Counted from the first letter of the stretch, positions 28,809 through 40,124 are shown. The stretch: DNA of 64,000 bases from Pediococcus pentosaceus (GCF_001437285.1 NZ_JQBF01000004.1:62001-126000); one strand, 5' to 3'. Translations and numbers: made by a program. Notes: generated by a model not told the origin, from the sequence alone.

Positions 28809-31169
28809 CTACCGTTGAAGATTTTGACGAATTTCAGATTTCATAAATAATCGAGTAGTTTCATATTCGATATCTGTAATCATTTCGTTGAACATTCGGT
28901 AACCTTCTTGTTGATATTCAACTAATGGATTTAACTGTCCATAGCCTCGAAGTCCAACCGATTGACGTAACTGGTCCATGGCATCAATATGATCGGTCCA
29001 GTGTTGGTCAACCACTCGGAGAATCACAACTTTTTCAAATTCTAGAATTTGAGCTGGGTCGTACAAAGCTTTTTCTTTTTCAATGTACATTTGATCAGCT
29101 AGTTGTTTCAAGTAGTCCTTAATTTCTTTAGCAGACATCCCTTCCACATCAGCTTGATGAATGTCTTTATCTGAAACCAAGGCAGTCCGTGCAAATTCTA
29201 CAATGGTTTCTAAATCAAAGTTCTTTTGAGTTTTTTGGGTATGGGCATCAACCACGCGGTCAATCGTTCGATCAACCATCGGCATTAGCACATCTTTTAG
29301 ACTAGTTTCTTCCATGATCACTTGTTGACGTTCAGCGTAAATCACTTCACGTTGCGCACGCATAACATCATCGTATTGAAGAACGTTCTTACGAGCATCG
29401 TAGTTATTACCTTCAACTCGTTTTTGAGCAGATTCAACTTGACGGCTAATTAAACCACTTCGAATAACTGCATCTTCATCCGCAATTTTCATCCTAGAAA
29501 GCAAATCTTTGATTCGTTCTGAACCAAAACGAATCATCAAGTCATCTTCTAGTGAAAGATAGAATTGGGACATTCCGACATCACCTTGACGTCCCGAACG
29601 ACCACGAAGCTGATTATCGATCCGTCGTGATTCATGCCGTTCAGTACCAATTACAGCTAAACCACCTAGTTCAACTACGCCAGGTCCTAATTTAATATCA
29701 GTACCACGACCAGCCATATTAGTAGCAATTGTTACCGCACCCTTTTGACCGGCGTTGGTAACAATTTCAGCTTCACGGGCATGATTCTTAGCATTCAAAA
29801 CAACATGTGGAATACCTTCTCGATCAAGCAAGCGTGAGAGGTATTCTGAAGTTTCAACCGCAACCGTACCAACTAGAACTGGTTGACCTTTAATATGCAA
29901 ATCACGGATTTCCTTCACCACTGCCTTAAATTTACTTTCCAAAGTTGGATAAAGTAAATCTGGACGGTCATCACGAGCCACCGGACGGTTGGTTGGAATG
30001 GTTGTAACTTCCATATTGTAAATTTCACGGAATTCTTCTGCTTCAGTCCGAGCTGTACCGGTCATCCCTGAAAGTTTACGATACATTCTAAACAAGTTTT
30101 GATAAGTGATGTTGGCCATAGTTTTAGCCCCATCTTGAATTTCAACGTGTTCCTTAGCTTCAATCGCTTGGTGCAGTCCATCAGAAAAACGACGGCCTTC
30201 CATTACACGACCTGTAAAAGAATCAACGATTAAGACTTCACCATCTGAAACCACGTAGTCCTTGTCTTTAGTCATAATATAATTTGCTCGAAGAGCTTGA
30301 TCAATATGATGGTTCAACGCACTATTTTCAACATCGTAGAGGTTGTCGGTTTTAAAGAAGTTTTCCGCACGACGAATCCCATTTTCTGTTAATGAGATGG
30401 ATTTTGATTCCCAATCAATCGTGTAATCACCATCAGCCAAAGTCTTCACGTAACGGTCAGCACGTTCATATAGCGTAACAGTTGGTTCAGTCTGACCAGA
30501 AATAATCAGAGGTGTCCTGGCTTCATCAATTAAAATTGAATCAACCTCATCAATCAAGGCGAAGTTTAGAGGACGTTGTACCATATCCTCTTTATACACA
30601 ACCATGTTATCTCTTAAGTAATCAAAACCGATTTCACTGTTCGTTGAATAAGTGATATCACAATTGTAAGCTTCACGTTTTTGGTCGGGAGTCATTTCTG
30701 AAGAATTAACCCCTACTGTTAGGCCAAGCCATTTATAAAGCTCACCCATTTCACTTGAGTCACGTTCAGCCAAATATTCATTAACAGTAACAACGTGAAC
30801 CCCTTTACCACCTAAGGCATTCAGATACACGGGTAATGTGGCCGTTAAAGTCTTACCTTCACCAGTTTTCATTTCAGCAATGTTACCACCATGAAGTACC
30901 ATTCCACCAATTAATTGGACGCGGAATGGGAATAAGCCTAATACTCGCTTAGCTGCTTCACGTGCGACTGCAAAAGCTTCAACTAAAATATCATCTAAAG
31001 TTTCGCCATTTTGTAGACGCTCTTTAAACTCTGTAGTTTTAGCCTTAAGTTTTTCATCATTTAGTTGTTCCATTTCTTCTTTTAGGGCTTCAATCTTATC
31101 TGCTTTTTTACCGAGTCTTTTTAACTCACGCGCATCACTTTCCACCCATTTTTTTAAAATGTTTGCCAT
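28809..31169 (-). CDS. secA: Preprotein translocase ATPase SecA
   Basis: A 786-residue motor of the Sec pathway that pushes precursor proteins such as the autolysin through SecYEG. Walker A is [14 protein letters not shown] (about 100), the DEAD-type motif is DEVDSIL (about 207), and helicase motif VI is [11 protein letters not shown]. The protein ends at [10 protein letters not shown] and lacks the C-terminal linker and zinc-binding SEC-C segment found in Bacillus SecA. The shorter form is seen in other lactobacilli, so this is not a truncation by mutation. Confidence 0.97.
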   Translation of the reverse strand: MANILKKWVESDARELKRLGKKADKIEALKEEMEQLNDEKLKAKTTEFKERLQNGETLDDILVEAFAVAREAAKRVLGLFPFRVQLIGGMVLHGGNIAEMKTGEGKTLTATLPVYLNALGGKGVHVVTVNEYLAERDSSEMGELYKWLGLTVGVNSSEMTPDQKREAYNCDITYSTNSEIGFDYLRDNMVVYKEDMVQRPLNFALIDEVDSILIDEARTPLIISGQTEPTVTLYERADRYVKTLADGDYTIDWESKSISLTENGIRRAENFFKTDNLYDVENSALNHHIDQALRANYIMTKDKDYVVSDGEVLIVDSFTGRVMEGRRFSDGLHQAIEAKEHVEIQDGAKTMANITYQNLFRMYRKLSGMTGTARTEAEEFREIYNMEVTTIPTNRPVARDDRPDLLYPTLESKFKAVVKEIRDLHIKGQPVLVGTVAVETSEYLSRLLDREGIPHVVLNAKNHAREAEIVTNAGQKGAVTIATNMAGRGTDIKLGPGVVELGGLAVIGTERHESRRIDNQLRGRSGRQGDVGMSQFYLSLEDDLMIRFGSERIKDLLSRMKIADEDAVIRSGLISRQVESAQKRVEGNNYDARKNVLQYDDVMRAQREVIYAERQQVIMEETSLKDVLMPMVDRTIDRVVDAHTQKTQKNFDLETIVEFARTALVSDKDIHQADVEGMSAKEIKDYLKQLADQMYIEKEKALYDPAQILEFEKVVILRVVDQHWTDHIDAMDQLRQSVGLRGYGQLNPLVEYQQEGYRMFNEMITDIEYETTRLFMKSEIRQNLQR

Positions 31170-31265
31170 GTACTATTTCCTTCCGTACTAACTTAATCGT
31201 AAAAACGATAACCTGTTTAAGTTTATCATTTTTATTATTACAATCAAACTAATCTTAAATATATT

Positions 31266-31302
31266 TAAAAAGCTTAACAAACCGTTGGAAGTTTGTTAAG
31301 CA
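31266..31302 (-). terminator. Terminator after hpf
   Basis: GCTTAACAAAC and GTTTGTTAAGC form an 11-bp perfect stem on the minus strand, followed by TTTTT. It starts 28 bases after the hpf stop. Confidence 0.92.
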
Positions 31303-31329
31303 ATTTTGTTTTGTATTTATTTAGCGGAT

Positions 31330-31884
31330 CTAATCGTTAGCAGATTCGATCAAACCATAGCGTCCATCGCGACGGCGATAAACAATATCAACTGATCCAC
31401 TTTCTGCATCTTCATAGATAAAGAAGTTATGTCCTAGCATGTCCATTTGCAAGATTGCTTCTTCACTTCCCATTGGTTTCAAGGATACTTGTTTAGTACG
31501 AACGATATCAAATTGACTGGCTTCCTCTTCGTTCTCTACAATATCACCACTAGGGATTTCAACCCCTTTGTATCCTGTTTCACGCGATTTGCGGTTAATT
31601 TTTGTTTTGTATTTACGTAGTTGACGTTCCAATTTATCAGTTACTAAGTCAACACTCGCATATAAATCAGGCGAAGTTTCTTCTGCTCGTAATACCAAGT
31701 ATGGCAATGGAATCGTTACTTCAACCTTAGCCGTTTTGTCTTGGTATACTTTCAAGTTAACGTGAGCCTTTGGATTGGCACCTTGTTCAAAGTATTTTTC
31801 AATCTTACCAATTCGTTTCTCAACATAATCCCGAATTGCTTCTGTTACCTCAATATTTTCACCACGTACATTAAAATCAAGCAT
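31330..31884 (-). CDS. hpf: Long-form ribosome hibernation promoting factor
   Basis: A 184-residue protein: an N-terminal S30AE domain (about 1-105, MLDFNVRGENIEVTEAIRDYV) that binds in the decoding channel of the 30S subunit, and a C-terminal dimerisation domain (about 125-180, ending YRRRDGRYGLIE) that joins two ribosomes into 100S particles. This long form is the only hibernation factor in most Firmicutes and works in stationary phase and stress. It is monocistronic, with its own promoter and a 5' hairpin. Confidence 0.96.
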   Translation of the reverse strand: MLDFNVRGENIEVTEAIRDYVEKRIGKIEKYFEQGANPKAHVNLKVYQDKTAKVEVTIPLPYLVLRAEETSPDLYASVDLVTDKLERQLRKYKTKINRKSRETGYKGVEIPSGDIVENEEEASQFDIVRTKQVSLKPMGSEEAILQMDMLGHNFFIYEDAESGSVDIVYRRRDGRYGLIESAND

Positions 31885-31926
31885 AAGACTTCTCTCCTTT
31901 CAACTGTGGATAAACTGCATCCACTA

Positions 31927-31960
31927 ACAGAAATATATATTCTACTTCATGTATTTCTGT
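31927..31960 (-). promoter_or_regulatory. 5' leader hairpin of hpf
   Basis: ACAGAAATA and TATTTCTGT form a 9-bp perfect stem around a 16-base loop. It begins 8 bases downstream of the -10 hexamer, so it would sit at the extreme 5' end of the hpf mRNA. Confidence 0.55.
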
Positions 31961-31968
31961 ACAACTTC

Positions 31969-31997
31969 ATTATAAATGAAAACGCTACAATAAACAA
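31969..31997 (-). promoter_or_regulatory. Promoter of hpf
   Basis: On the minus strand TTGTTT (31992-31997) and a perfect TATAAT (31969-31974) are separated by 17 bases. No other gene on that strand lies before hpf. Confidence 0.8.
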
Positions 31998-32014
31998 TGA
32001 ATATACCCAAATAA

Positions 32015-32692
32015 CTACCGACAAAGCGTGACTGAACGGACTTGGGTCGCGCCATTTCTTAGTAAAGTGGTCCGAGCTTGTCGAAGGGTGGCTCCGGTCG
32101 TATAAATATCGTCCACCAACAAAATATGTTCACCACTAATATCACATCCGCTTTTCAAAATAAAAGAACTATCTTGCTGTAGTCGCTCTCTTCTTGAACG
32201 TTGAAATTGATGTAAACTATCGTTTGAGCGCTGATTAATCAAAACATCTTTCCAATCCAGACCTTCCATCAATCCAGTTACTTGGTTAAATCCACGTGAG
32301 GTCATTGTACTCTCATCAACTGGGATCGGAACAATCAACTCGTTTTCTTTAAGGATCTTTTGAATAAAATTAACAAATTGATCTTGAAAAACTTTTCTCA
32401 GTAAATAATCTCCCTGAAACTTATAGTGCTGAAAAAAATTACGCATCGCCTCATCATATTGAAACATGGCTCGATTTACGAACTGATCATTCCATTGTTG
32501 ACAGTCCGCACACTCGAGAATTGCTGAAAGTTTTCCACATCTAATACACGTTTTGTGATCTACTAATGTGGAAAAACTCGTTATACACCCCTCGCAAACT
32601 AACTTCGGAGTAATTTTTCTGAAACTTAAAATAAAAGATAAATCTAAATTATTATTTAATCCTCGGTTACAAAGTAAGCAACTTTTCAACAT
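32015..32692 (-). CDS. comFC: ComFC competence protein (phosphoribosyltransferase fold)
   Basis: A 225-residue protein with an N-terminal zinc-ribbon-like region (CLLC near residues 5-8, CEGC, CIRCG, CADC) and a C-terminal PRTase motif (ILLVDDIYTTGATLRQA, about 185-201). It is needed for DNA uptake in competent Gram-positive cells and works with ComFA. It overlaps the comFA stop by 7 bases. It is intact and full length. Confidence 0.93.
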   Translation of the reverse strand: MLKSCLLCNRGLNNNLDLSFILSFRKITPKLVCEGCITSFSTLVDHKTCIRCGKLSAILECADCQQWNDQFVNRAMFQYDEAMRNFFQHYKFQGDYLLRKVFQDQFVNFIQKILKENELIVPIPVDESTMTSRGFNQVTGLMEGLDWKDVLINQRSNDSLHQFQRSRRERLQQDSSFILKSGCDISGEHILLVDDIYTTGATLRQARTTLLRNGATQVRSVTLCR

Positions 32693-34005
32693 TCACTCGC
32701 CTTTCGATTCATAAATTTGATTTGGGCTTGAGCTCTTTTTATATTTCGATTTAACATTGGACAAATAAATAATACAGTCCCCTTGGGTCGTTGGGGACTT
32801 CGACCAACTCGACCAGCAATTTGAACCAATGCTGCCATGGAAAAGACGGCATCATCTGCTCCTAAAACAGCGACATCAATACCTGGAAAAGTCACTCCAC
32901 GTTCAAGAATAGTGATCGTAATTAAAGCGTCAATTTCCTGTTTACGCATCATTTGCACTTTAGCCACCCGCTCTGGATCTGCTGCGTGAACTGTTAAAAC
33001 TTTGACCGTGGGAAAGACCTGTTGCAAAGCCTCCAATACTTTCGGTAGCACCTCAATTTTGGGAACAAAGATTAAAAATTGGCGCTGTGCTTGAATTTGT
33101 TCCTTAATAAATCGGCTTAATGGGCTTGGCAATCGACCCTTTCTTAACTTTTTTATCCAATTTTGCCCACTCACTACTTTAATTTCTGGTAGTGGATGTC
33201 CATGAAAACGCCGAGTTAGATAACTGGTAGCTAATTTAGCTTGCCGACTTTGCTGTAAAAGTTTTCCGTCCGGGGTAGCTGTAAGATAAATGGTCGATCC
33301 TTGTAATTTACGGGCCTGCTTGGTTGCATAATGCAGCTCAGGATTCATCGCATAGGGAAAAGAATCCACTTCATCAATGATTAAAACATCAAAGGCGTGG
33401 TAAAATCGTAGTAATTGATGCGTTGTACAGAGCACAAACTGCGTATATTCATAGGGAGCTGGGGATCGACCGTGAAGCAAGGCAATTTTAGCCTGTGGAA
33501 AAGCTTCTTGAAATCGAGGAAACAGCTCTAAGACTACGTCAATTCGGGGCGAAGCCACACATATCCTTTTTTGCTTTTGTAAAGCATGATTAATTCCCGG
33601 GAAGAGCATTTCAGTTTTCCCTGCCCCAGTAACCGCCCAGAGTAAACGATTTTGTTGCTGATCAATGGAATTAATAATCGCTTTTGAACAGCGAGCTTGC
33701 GGAGCAGTTAACTTCCCCGGCCATTCTAAATAACTCTGATTCGCCACAAAATTATTAGGCTCAGGAATGGTCGCTAACTGAACCAGGGTAGAAACTCTAC
33801 CTAAGTTGATACATTTACGGCAATAGAATTGATGATCTGGTAATGCCCCATCCCTACTAGAGGTAATTGCGCCACATCGTTGGCAGTGAATTTGATTTCC
33901 TTTCATTACAATTGCTGGTCGACAATCAAGCGAATCCGTTGGTACTGCATTAATTGGCTGTAAAACTAGCCGTCCATAGTATTTTTGCTTTTCTATTTCT
34001 TCCAT
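32686..34005 (-). CDS. comFA: ComFA, DNA-uptake ATPase of competence
   Basis: A 439-residue superfamily 2 helicase-like ATPase that helps pull single-stranded DNA through ComEC. I use ATG 34003-34005 (MEEIEKQKYYG); the frame extends 14 codons further up to a TTG. A four-Cys zinc finger is seen (CQRCG at about 54 and CRKC at about 76), then Walker A AVTGAGKTE (about 137), DEVDSF, and motif VI QIAGRVGRSP. Together with comFC it suggests that the uptake machinery is kept, although nothing here shows that the strain is competent. No ComX or ComK box was recognised. Confidence 0.93.
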   Translation of the reverse strand: MEEIEKQKYYGRLVLQPINAVPTDSLDCRPAIVMKGNQIHCQRCGAITSSRDGALPDHQFYCRKCINLGRVSTLVQLATIPEPNNFVANQSYLEWPGKLTAPQARCSKAIINSIDQQQNRLLWAVTGAGKTEMLFPGINHALQKQKRICVASPRIDVVLELFPRFQEAFPQAKIALLHGRSPAPYEYTQFVLCTTHQLLRFYHAFDVLIIDEVDSFPYAMNPELHYATKQARKLQGSTIYLTATPDGKLLQQSRQAKLATSYLTRRFHGHPLPEIKVVSGQNWIKKLRKGRLPSPLSRFIKEQIQAQRQFLIFVPKIEVLPKVLEALQQVFPTVKVLTVHAADPERVAKVQMMRKQEIDALITITILERGVTFPGIDVAVLGADDAVFSMAALVQIAGRVGRSPQRPKGTVLFICPMLNRNIKRAQAQIKFMNRKASEC

Positions 34006-34037
34006 ATTTATTAAATACCCAAAAAGGAGTCTTTTTC

Positions 34038-34691
34038 TTGAAACCAATCTTATCCGTCAAAGAAAATTTTAAAATTGAACAAGATATCAAAAAATCAAGA
34101 TTTATTAGTCGGATTATTCCCATTCAAAGTGAAGAGGAAGCCAATCAACTTTTAACGGAAATCCGCACAACCGAAGCTAAAGCTAATCACAACTGTTTTG
34201 CCTACATTTTGGGTGACCAGCAAGATATCCAACGGGCCTCTGATGATGGTGAACCTTCCGGAACAGCCGGCGCTCCTATCCTAGAGGTTTTAAAACGCGA
34301 GAACTTAACTAATGTATTGATCGTCGTGACGCGTTACTTCGGTGGCATTAAGTTAGGAGCAGGCGGTTTAATTCGCGCCTATGGATCAAGTACTTCCCTA
34401 GCTGTTAATAATGCTGCTTTGATTCAACTTGTTGATCAAGAGCTTTTATCGATTAAACTTGATTATCAAAACAATGATCAATTAGTTTATTATCTTGAAC
34501 AACATCATTTAAACCAGTTAGAAACGGAATACACTACCCAAGTAACTACTACTATTTCAATTTCCAAAGAACAATTAGAACCCTTAAAGCAAGAACTAAT
34601 CGGTCTTTTTAGTGGGAACGTGGCCTTTAAGGATTTAGGTACCAAACGAGTTCAAATTTCATATCAAAAAAATGAGGATGACAACGACTAA
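34038..34691 (+). CDS. yigZ: YigZ/IMPACT family protein
   Basis: A 217-residue member of the UPF0029/IMPACT family. I place the start at TTG 34038-34040 (then KPILSVKENFKIEQDIKKS) because AAAAAGGAG lies 8 bases before it; the frame up to 33954 overlaps comFA antisense and is unlikely. The core motif NHNCFAYILG, then DGEPSGTAGAPIL and TRYFGGIKLGAGGLIRAY are typical. The eukaryotic member inhibits GCN2; the bacterial role is not settled. It diverges from comFA, with only 32 bases between the two starts, and converges on tagO. Confidence 0.93.
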   Translation: MKPILSVKENFKIEQDIKKSRFISRIIPIQSEEEANQLLTEIRTTEAKANHNCFAYILGDQQDIQRASDDGEPSGTAGAPILEVLKRENLTNVLIVVTRYFGGIKLGAGGLIRAYGSSTSLAVNNAALIQLVDQELLSIKLDYQNNDQLVYYLEQHHLNQLETEYTTQVTTTISISKEQLEPLKQELIGLFSGNVAFKDLGTKRVQISYQKNEDDND

Positions 34692-34714
34692 TATCGTTAT
34701 TATCCTCATTTTTT
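34666..34714. terminator. Bidirectional terminator inside the yigZ and tagO 3' ends
   Basis: AAAAATGAGGAT pairs with ATCCTCATTTTT, with CAACGA/TCGTT-type pairing further in. The stem overlaps the last codons of yigZ (stop 34689-34691) and of tagO (stop 34706-34708), so coding and termination share bases. Both arms carry A/T runs suitable for either direction. Confidence 0.8.
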
Positions 34715-35866
34715 ATGGCGTTCACTACGTGTGCGAACCTTATCTTTTAAAGTGTTCTCTTCTTTAAATTCATTACTATCTACTTTAGAAGTATTAGAGC
34801 GTACGAGCTTTCGAATCCAATTTAGCATTGGCGTACGGTTTTCGCCCACTAATCCAATTGCTTCCACAAAAATCTCGATTCCAATCAAAATTCCGATGGT
34901 TAATAACACTGAGCCCCACAACGTAGAAACGGGATATAGCAGCGCAATAAAGGAAAAGATTAGTGAAATTCCATAAATCACTAACACTGTTTGTCGATGG
35001 GTTAAGCCCATTTGCATCAAACGATGATGTAGATGGCGTTTATCAGCGTGTGAAATAGATTCCTTATTTAATAATCTTCTCAAAATTGCATAAACCGTAT
35101 CAGTCAATGGCACACCCAAAATCATAACTGGAATTAAAATTGTGATAAAGGTTGCATTTTTCAAACCAGATAGTGAGAAAATTGAAATCATAAATCCAAT
35201 AAATAAAGCTCCCGTATCACCGAGATAAATCCGTGCTGGAAAGAAATTGTAAGGTAAAAAACCAATTTCAGCTGCTACCAAGGTAAAAATCATGATTACA
35301 ATGTAGATATTAGTAGATGGTAGAAAGAATAGTCCGGTAAATCCTGTGGTAAACAACGCAATGATTGTTACCCCAGTCGCTAGACCATCTAACCCATCTA
35401 ATAAATTAATCGCATTTGTAATAGCTGCTATCCATAGCAACGTAATTGGTAACGAAAACCACCCGAAGTTAACAATTCCAATAAATGGGAAAGTTAACGT
35501 CGTCATCCGAACGTTAGCAAATAGATACACCGCTAACGCCGCTAACAAGATTCCAATCATTTTTTGTATAGGTCTTAATTCAAAAATATCATCGATAATT
35601 CCTGTTACTAAAATAATGCATTCCCCGAAGAAAATTCCGTAAAACTGCGGATTAGGTATTTGATTTCTCAATAAGAAAAATAATGAGAAATTGAAGGCAA
35701 TGAAGATTGCCAATCCCCCCATGGTTGGCATTGGTACTTTATTGACTCGCCTGGCTGTCGGTTTGTCAATGGCACCAACTTTGAATGAAATCCTCCGGAC
35801 AAATGGTGTTAAGATCGCCGAAATGATCATTGTCGCAAATAAACTAACAATTATTTCAAATCGCAT
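34706..35866 (-). CDS. tagO: Undecaprenyl-phosphate GlcNAc-1-phosphate transferase
   Basis: A 386-residue polytopic membrane enzyme (about 10-11 segments) that starts wall teichoic acid or related polymers by moving GlcNAc-1-phosphate to undecaprenyl phosphate. I use ATG 35864-35866 (MRFEIIVSLFATM) behind GAGG instead of the frame start at 35914. Family motifs seen are AIDKPTARRVNKVPMPTMGG, NAINLLDGLDGLA (catalytic Asp) and YLGDTGALFIGF, plus the HxHH loop as HADKRHLHHRLMQMG. It has a cytoplasmic tail rich in charged residues. Confidence 0.95.
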   Translation of the reverse strand: MRFEIIVSLFATMIISAILTPFVRRISFKVGAIDKPTARRVNKVPMPTMGGLAIFIAFNFSLFFLLRNQIPNPQFYGIFFGECIILVTGIIDDIFELRPIQKMIGILLAALAVYLFANVRMTTLTFPFIGIVNFGWFSLPITLLWIAAITNAINLLDGLDGLATGVTIIALFTTGFTGLFFLPSTNIYIVIMIFTLVAAEIGFLPYNFFPARIYLGDTGALFIGFMISIFSLSGLKNATFITILIPVMILGVPLTDTVYAILRRLLNKESISHADKRHLHHRLMQMGLTHRQTVLVIYGISLIFSFIALLYPVSTLWGSVLLTIGILIGIEIFVEAIGLVGENRTPMLNWIRKLVRSNTSKVDSNEFKEENTLKDKVRTRSERHKK

Positions 35867-35980
35867 AATTTGTCCTCTTTTTGTTCGTAATAAGCACATT
35901 ATACCTAAACTCATGAGCCTTATACAATCTTCTTCACTAAAAATGCAAAGAATTTAAATTATTTTTTCATATTTTGACAC

Positions 35981-36007
35981 AAAAAAACCTAGCCTCAGCT
36001 AGGTTTT
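35981..36007 (-). terminator. Terminator after the KimA-like gene
   Basis: AACCTAGC and GCTAGGTT pair around a short CTCA loop and are followed by TTTTTTT on the minus strand, 10 bases after the stop codon. Confidence 0.9.
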
Positions 36008-36016
36008 ACTTTTTAT

Positions 36017-37849
36017 TTATTTCAGATGGTAATTATAGGTTGAGACAATAATATTCTCACGCGAGTTCAAAGAAGCACGTAAACGCAAACCAGTTTGGTT
36101 ATGCAAAATATTTTGCCATGGTTTTCTTGGAACAAACTGTGGAACTAACACAGTAGTTGTGTAGTTTCGTTCAGCCGCACGCCGGGCAATCACATCACAG
36201 AAACGTAAGGTTGGGTTCGTAATTGAGCGATAAGATGAATGGATATCAATGAAACGTACATCTGGATATTCAGCTTTAAATTCCATCGCGGTCTTATGTT
36301 CTTTTTCAGGATTAGCATCAAAAGAGACATGCATTGCAATTACGTAGTCCCCGATTGAACGAGCGTAGTTAATTGCTCCAGAAGTAACTTGAGTAACGTT
36401 GCTAACTAAGACAATCACAGTTGAACCATCATAGTCATGCAAGTTAACTTTACCTTTTTCAATTACTCGTAATTGATCAGCAACTTCATCGTAATGTTTA
36501 CGAATCTTGTAGAACATTCTTAACAAGAGTGGCATAACAATAAAGTATGGCCAAACATTGCTAAAGTGTAAGAATAGCAAACAAATTACTAAAACGGCTG
36601 ATAGTAAAGCTCCCAGCAAGTTAGCAGAAGCATTTATCATCCACTTTTTACCGCCTTCACGCTTCCAATGAACAATCATTCCTGATTGTGACAATGTGAA
36701 AGGTACGAAAACCCCGATGGCATACAATGGAATCAATAGTCCTGTTTGTCCACCAAAGATTAAAATCAAAACGATTGCTCCGGCAGCCAAGGAAATAATA
36801 CCGTTGGAATAGCCTAAACGGTCACCACGATCCATATAAGCATGTGGCATAAACTTATCTTTAGCTAAGTTATATGCCAACATTGGAAAGGCTGAGAAAC
36901 CAGTATTAGCAGCCACGGCCAAAATCAATGCCGTTGATAATTGAAGGATGTAGTAGAAAATACCATGTCCAAAAATTATCACACCGATTTGAGATAAAAC
37001 GGTTTGAGAAGAACTTGGTGTAATTCCACTGTAGTATGCCAAGAACGTAATTCCAGCAAAGAATGAAGCTAAAATCAATGACATAATGGCTAAGGTTCCT
37101 GCAGCATTCTTACGACGTGGTTTCTTAAAGTTAGGAACAGCATTACTAATCGCTTCAACCCCAGTCAGAGAAGAAGAACCAGACGATAGTGCTCTAAGGA
37201 AAATCACAAAAGTCATCCCGGGCACTGCCGATCCCACTGCGGAAGCCGCATGATAAGCCACTTGACCAGTTGCAATGTTGTATAAACCAACCACAATCAT
37301 CAAGGAAATAACCACGATAAATAGGTAAACCGGAATCGTTAAGAAACTAGCTGATTCTCGTAGTCCCCGCAAATTCAGCGCCATAATCCCCAGTACAATC
37401 AAAACCGCAATGGCAATATGGTACTTTTGCAATGCTGGAATCGCCGACGTAATCGCTTCTGTACCAGAGGTCACACTAACCGCTACGGTCAGCATGTAAT
37501 CCACTAAAAGTGAGCCACCGGCCACCAGACCGGCCGACGTCCCCCAATTTTTACTAGCTACTACATACGCCCCACCACCAGATGGATAAGCCTTAATAAT
37601 TTGGCGGTATGACACGGTAATCGCGAATAATAGCACTAATACAATCCCAGCAATTGGAATTGAATACCAAGTTGCAGCGGCAGATAAAACAATCAAAACC
37701 GACAAAATTTCTTCGGTACCATATGCAATAGATGATAAAGCATCTGAAGATAGCAAGGCGAGGGCTTTGAACTTCGTTAAAGCTTGTCCACTCTCGTCGA
37801 GCGTTTTCAGTGGTTTACCAATTAAAATACGCTTCAAATACGAAAACAT
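36017..37849 (-). CDS. kimA: KimA-type potassium importer (APC superfamily)
   Basis: A 610-residue membrane protein whose N-terminus (IGKPLKT, KFKALALLSSDALSSIAYGTE) and core (YPSGGGAYVV, GGSLLVDYMLTVAVS, SSLTGVEAISNAVPNFK) match KimA/YdaO of Bacillus subtilis, a high-affinity potassium-proton symporter. About 12 membrane segments are followed by a cytoplasmic domain of about 150 residues (from about 455), which in KimA binds the inhibitor c-di-AMP; HSSYRSI and ILHNQTGLRLRASL are conserved. It could be filed as a generic amino-acid permease, but the full-length match and the tail favour KimA. No c-di-AMP riboswitch precedes it. Confidence 0.85.
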   Translation of the reverse strand: MFSYLKRILIGKPLKTLDESGQALTKFKALALLSSDALSSIAYGTEEILSVLIVLSAAATWYSIPIAGIVLVLLFAITVSYRQIIKAYPSGGGAYVVASKNWGTSAGLVAGGSLLVDYMLTVAVSVTSGTEAITSAIPALQKYHIAIAVLIVLGIMALNLRGLRESASFLTIPVYLFIVVISLMIVVGLYNIATGQVAYHAASAVGSAVPGMTFVIFLRALSSGSSSLTGVEAISNAVPNFKKPRRKNAAGTLAIMSLILASFFAGITFLAYYSGITPSSSQTVLSQIGVIIFGHGIFYYILQLSTALILAVAANTGFSAFPMLAYNLAKDKFMPHAYMDRGDRLGYSNGIISLAAGAIVLILIFGGQTGLLIPLYAIGVFVPFTLSQSGMIVHWKREGGKKWMINASANLLGALLSAVLVICLLFLHFSNVWPYFIVMPLLLRMFYKIRKHYDEVADQLRVIEKGKVNLHDYDGSTVIVLVSNVTQVTSGAINYARSIGDYVIAMHVSFDANPEKEHKTAMEFKAEYPDVRFIDIHSSYRSITNPTLRFCDVIARRAAERNYTTTVLVPQFVPRKPWQNILHNQTGLRLRASLNSRENIIVSTYNYHLK

Positions 37850-38192
37850 CTTTTACTCTCCATTTTCAAAAATATGCAAGTGAAATTCTACTCCAAATCT
37901 CGCAAAATGACTAGCACAATTTTTAAGATTATAATTCATATACTGATAATAACAGAATTCATCTGAATAAGGTGTAATTTAAACGTAATATTCCTCAGTC
38001 CAGTAAAGAAGTTTTTCAACTTCTAAGTTATTCTAATTCATATTCTCCTAGTTGGAAATAAAAAAGAATCCACAATGCTGATCGCATCATGGATTCTTTT
38101 AATTTAAATTAGTCTAGTTTAGCGTTGGAGAGCTGAATTTTCGGCAAACCTTCGCATCTTCCTAATTTAAATCGTTAGTTCTAAGAATTAAA
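37850..38192. other. Gap between groEL and the KimA-like gene
   Basis: Besides the groEL terminator this stretch holds, on the minus strand, a 7-bp GAAA-tetraloop hairpin (38007-38024, AGAAGTT/AACTTCT) and AT-rich promoter-like sequence (TATAAT reading toward the importer gene, after TTCTGT at an 18-base spacing). I see no riboswitch and no coding frame. Confidence 0.5.
38059..38100 (-). terminator. Terminator after groEL
   Basis: AAAAGAATCCA and TGGATTCTTTT form a perfect outer stem with an inner ATGATGC/GCAT pairing, followed by TTTT on the minus strand. It lies about 90 bases after the groEL stop, so the mRNA has a short 3' UTR. Confidence 0.9.
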
Positions 38193-39839
<1,647 letters not shown>

Positions 39840-40124
39840 TTATTCAACTACTGCAACTAAGTCCTTTTCATGGACAACTAAGTATTTTTTATCTTCGTAT
39901 GAAACTTCAGTACCAGCATATTTGTCATATACTACTGTATCGCCAACTTTGACGTTCATTGGTACTGTTTGACCATTGTCTAAAACTGTACCGTTACCGA
40001 CAGCGATAATCTTTCCAGTTTGGGACTTTTCTTTAGCATTGCTTGCAAGTACGATGCCTCCGACAGTTTGTTCTTCTTCATCTTTAGCTTCTAAAATAAC
40101 GCGATCTCCTAAAGGTTTTAACAC
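39840..40124 (-). CDS. groS: 10-kDa co-chaperonin GroES
   Basis: A 94-residue lid of the chaperonin ([18 protein letters not shown]), with the mobile loop [16 protein letters not shown] (about 23-38) that docks on GroEL. First gene of the groESL operon, behind a CIRCE element and GGAGGG. Length and motifs are normal. Confidence 0.98.
   Translation of the reverse strand: MLKPLGDRVILEAKDEEEQTVGGIVLASNAKEKSQTGKIIAVGNGTVLDNGQTVPMNVKVGDTVVYDKYAGTEVSYEDKKYLVVHEKDLVAVVE

Noticed and set aside
33954-34037. Extended N-terminus of YigZ inside comFA
   Set aside because: The hydrophobic extension is antisense to comFA, and a TTG with AAAAAGGAG eight bases upstream gives the standard family N-terminus.
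37850-38060. c-di-AMP (ydaO) riboswitch before the KimA-like gene
   Set aside because: I looked for the conserved core segments and saw none on the minus strand; only a small tetraloop hairpin is present.
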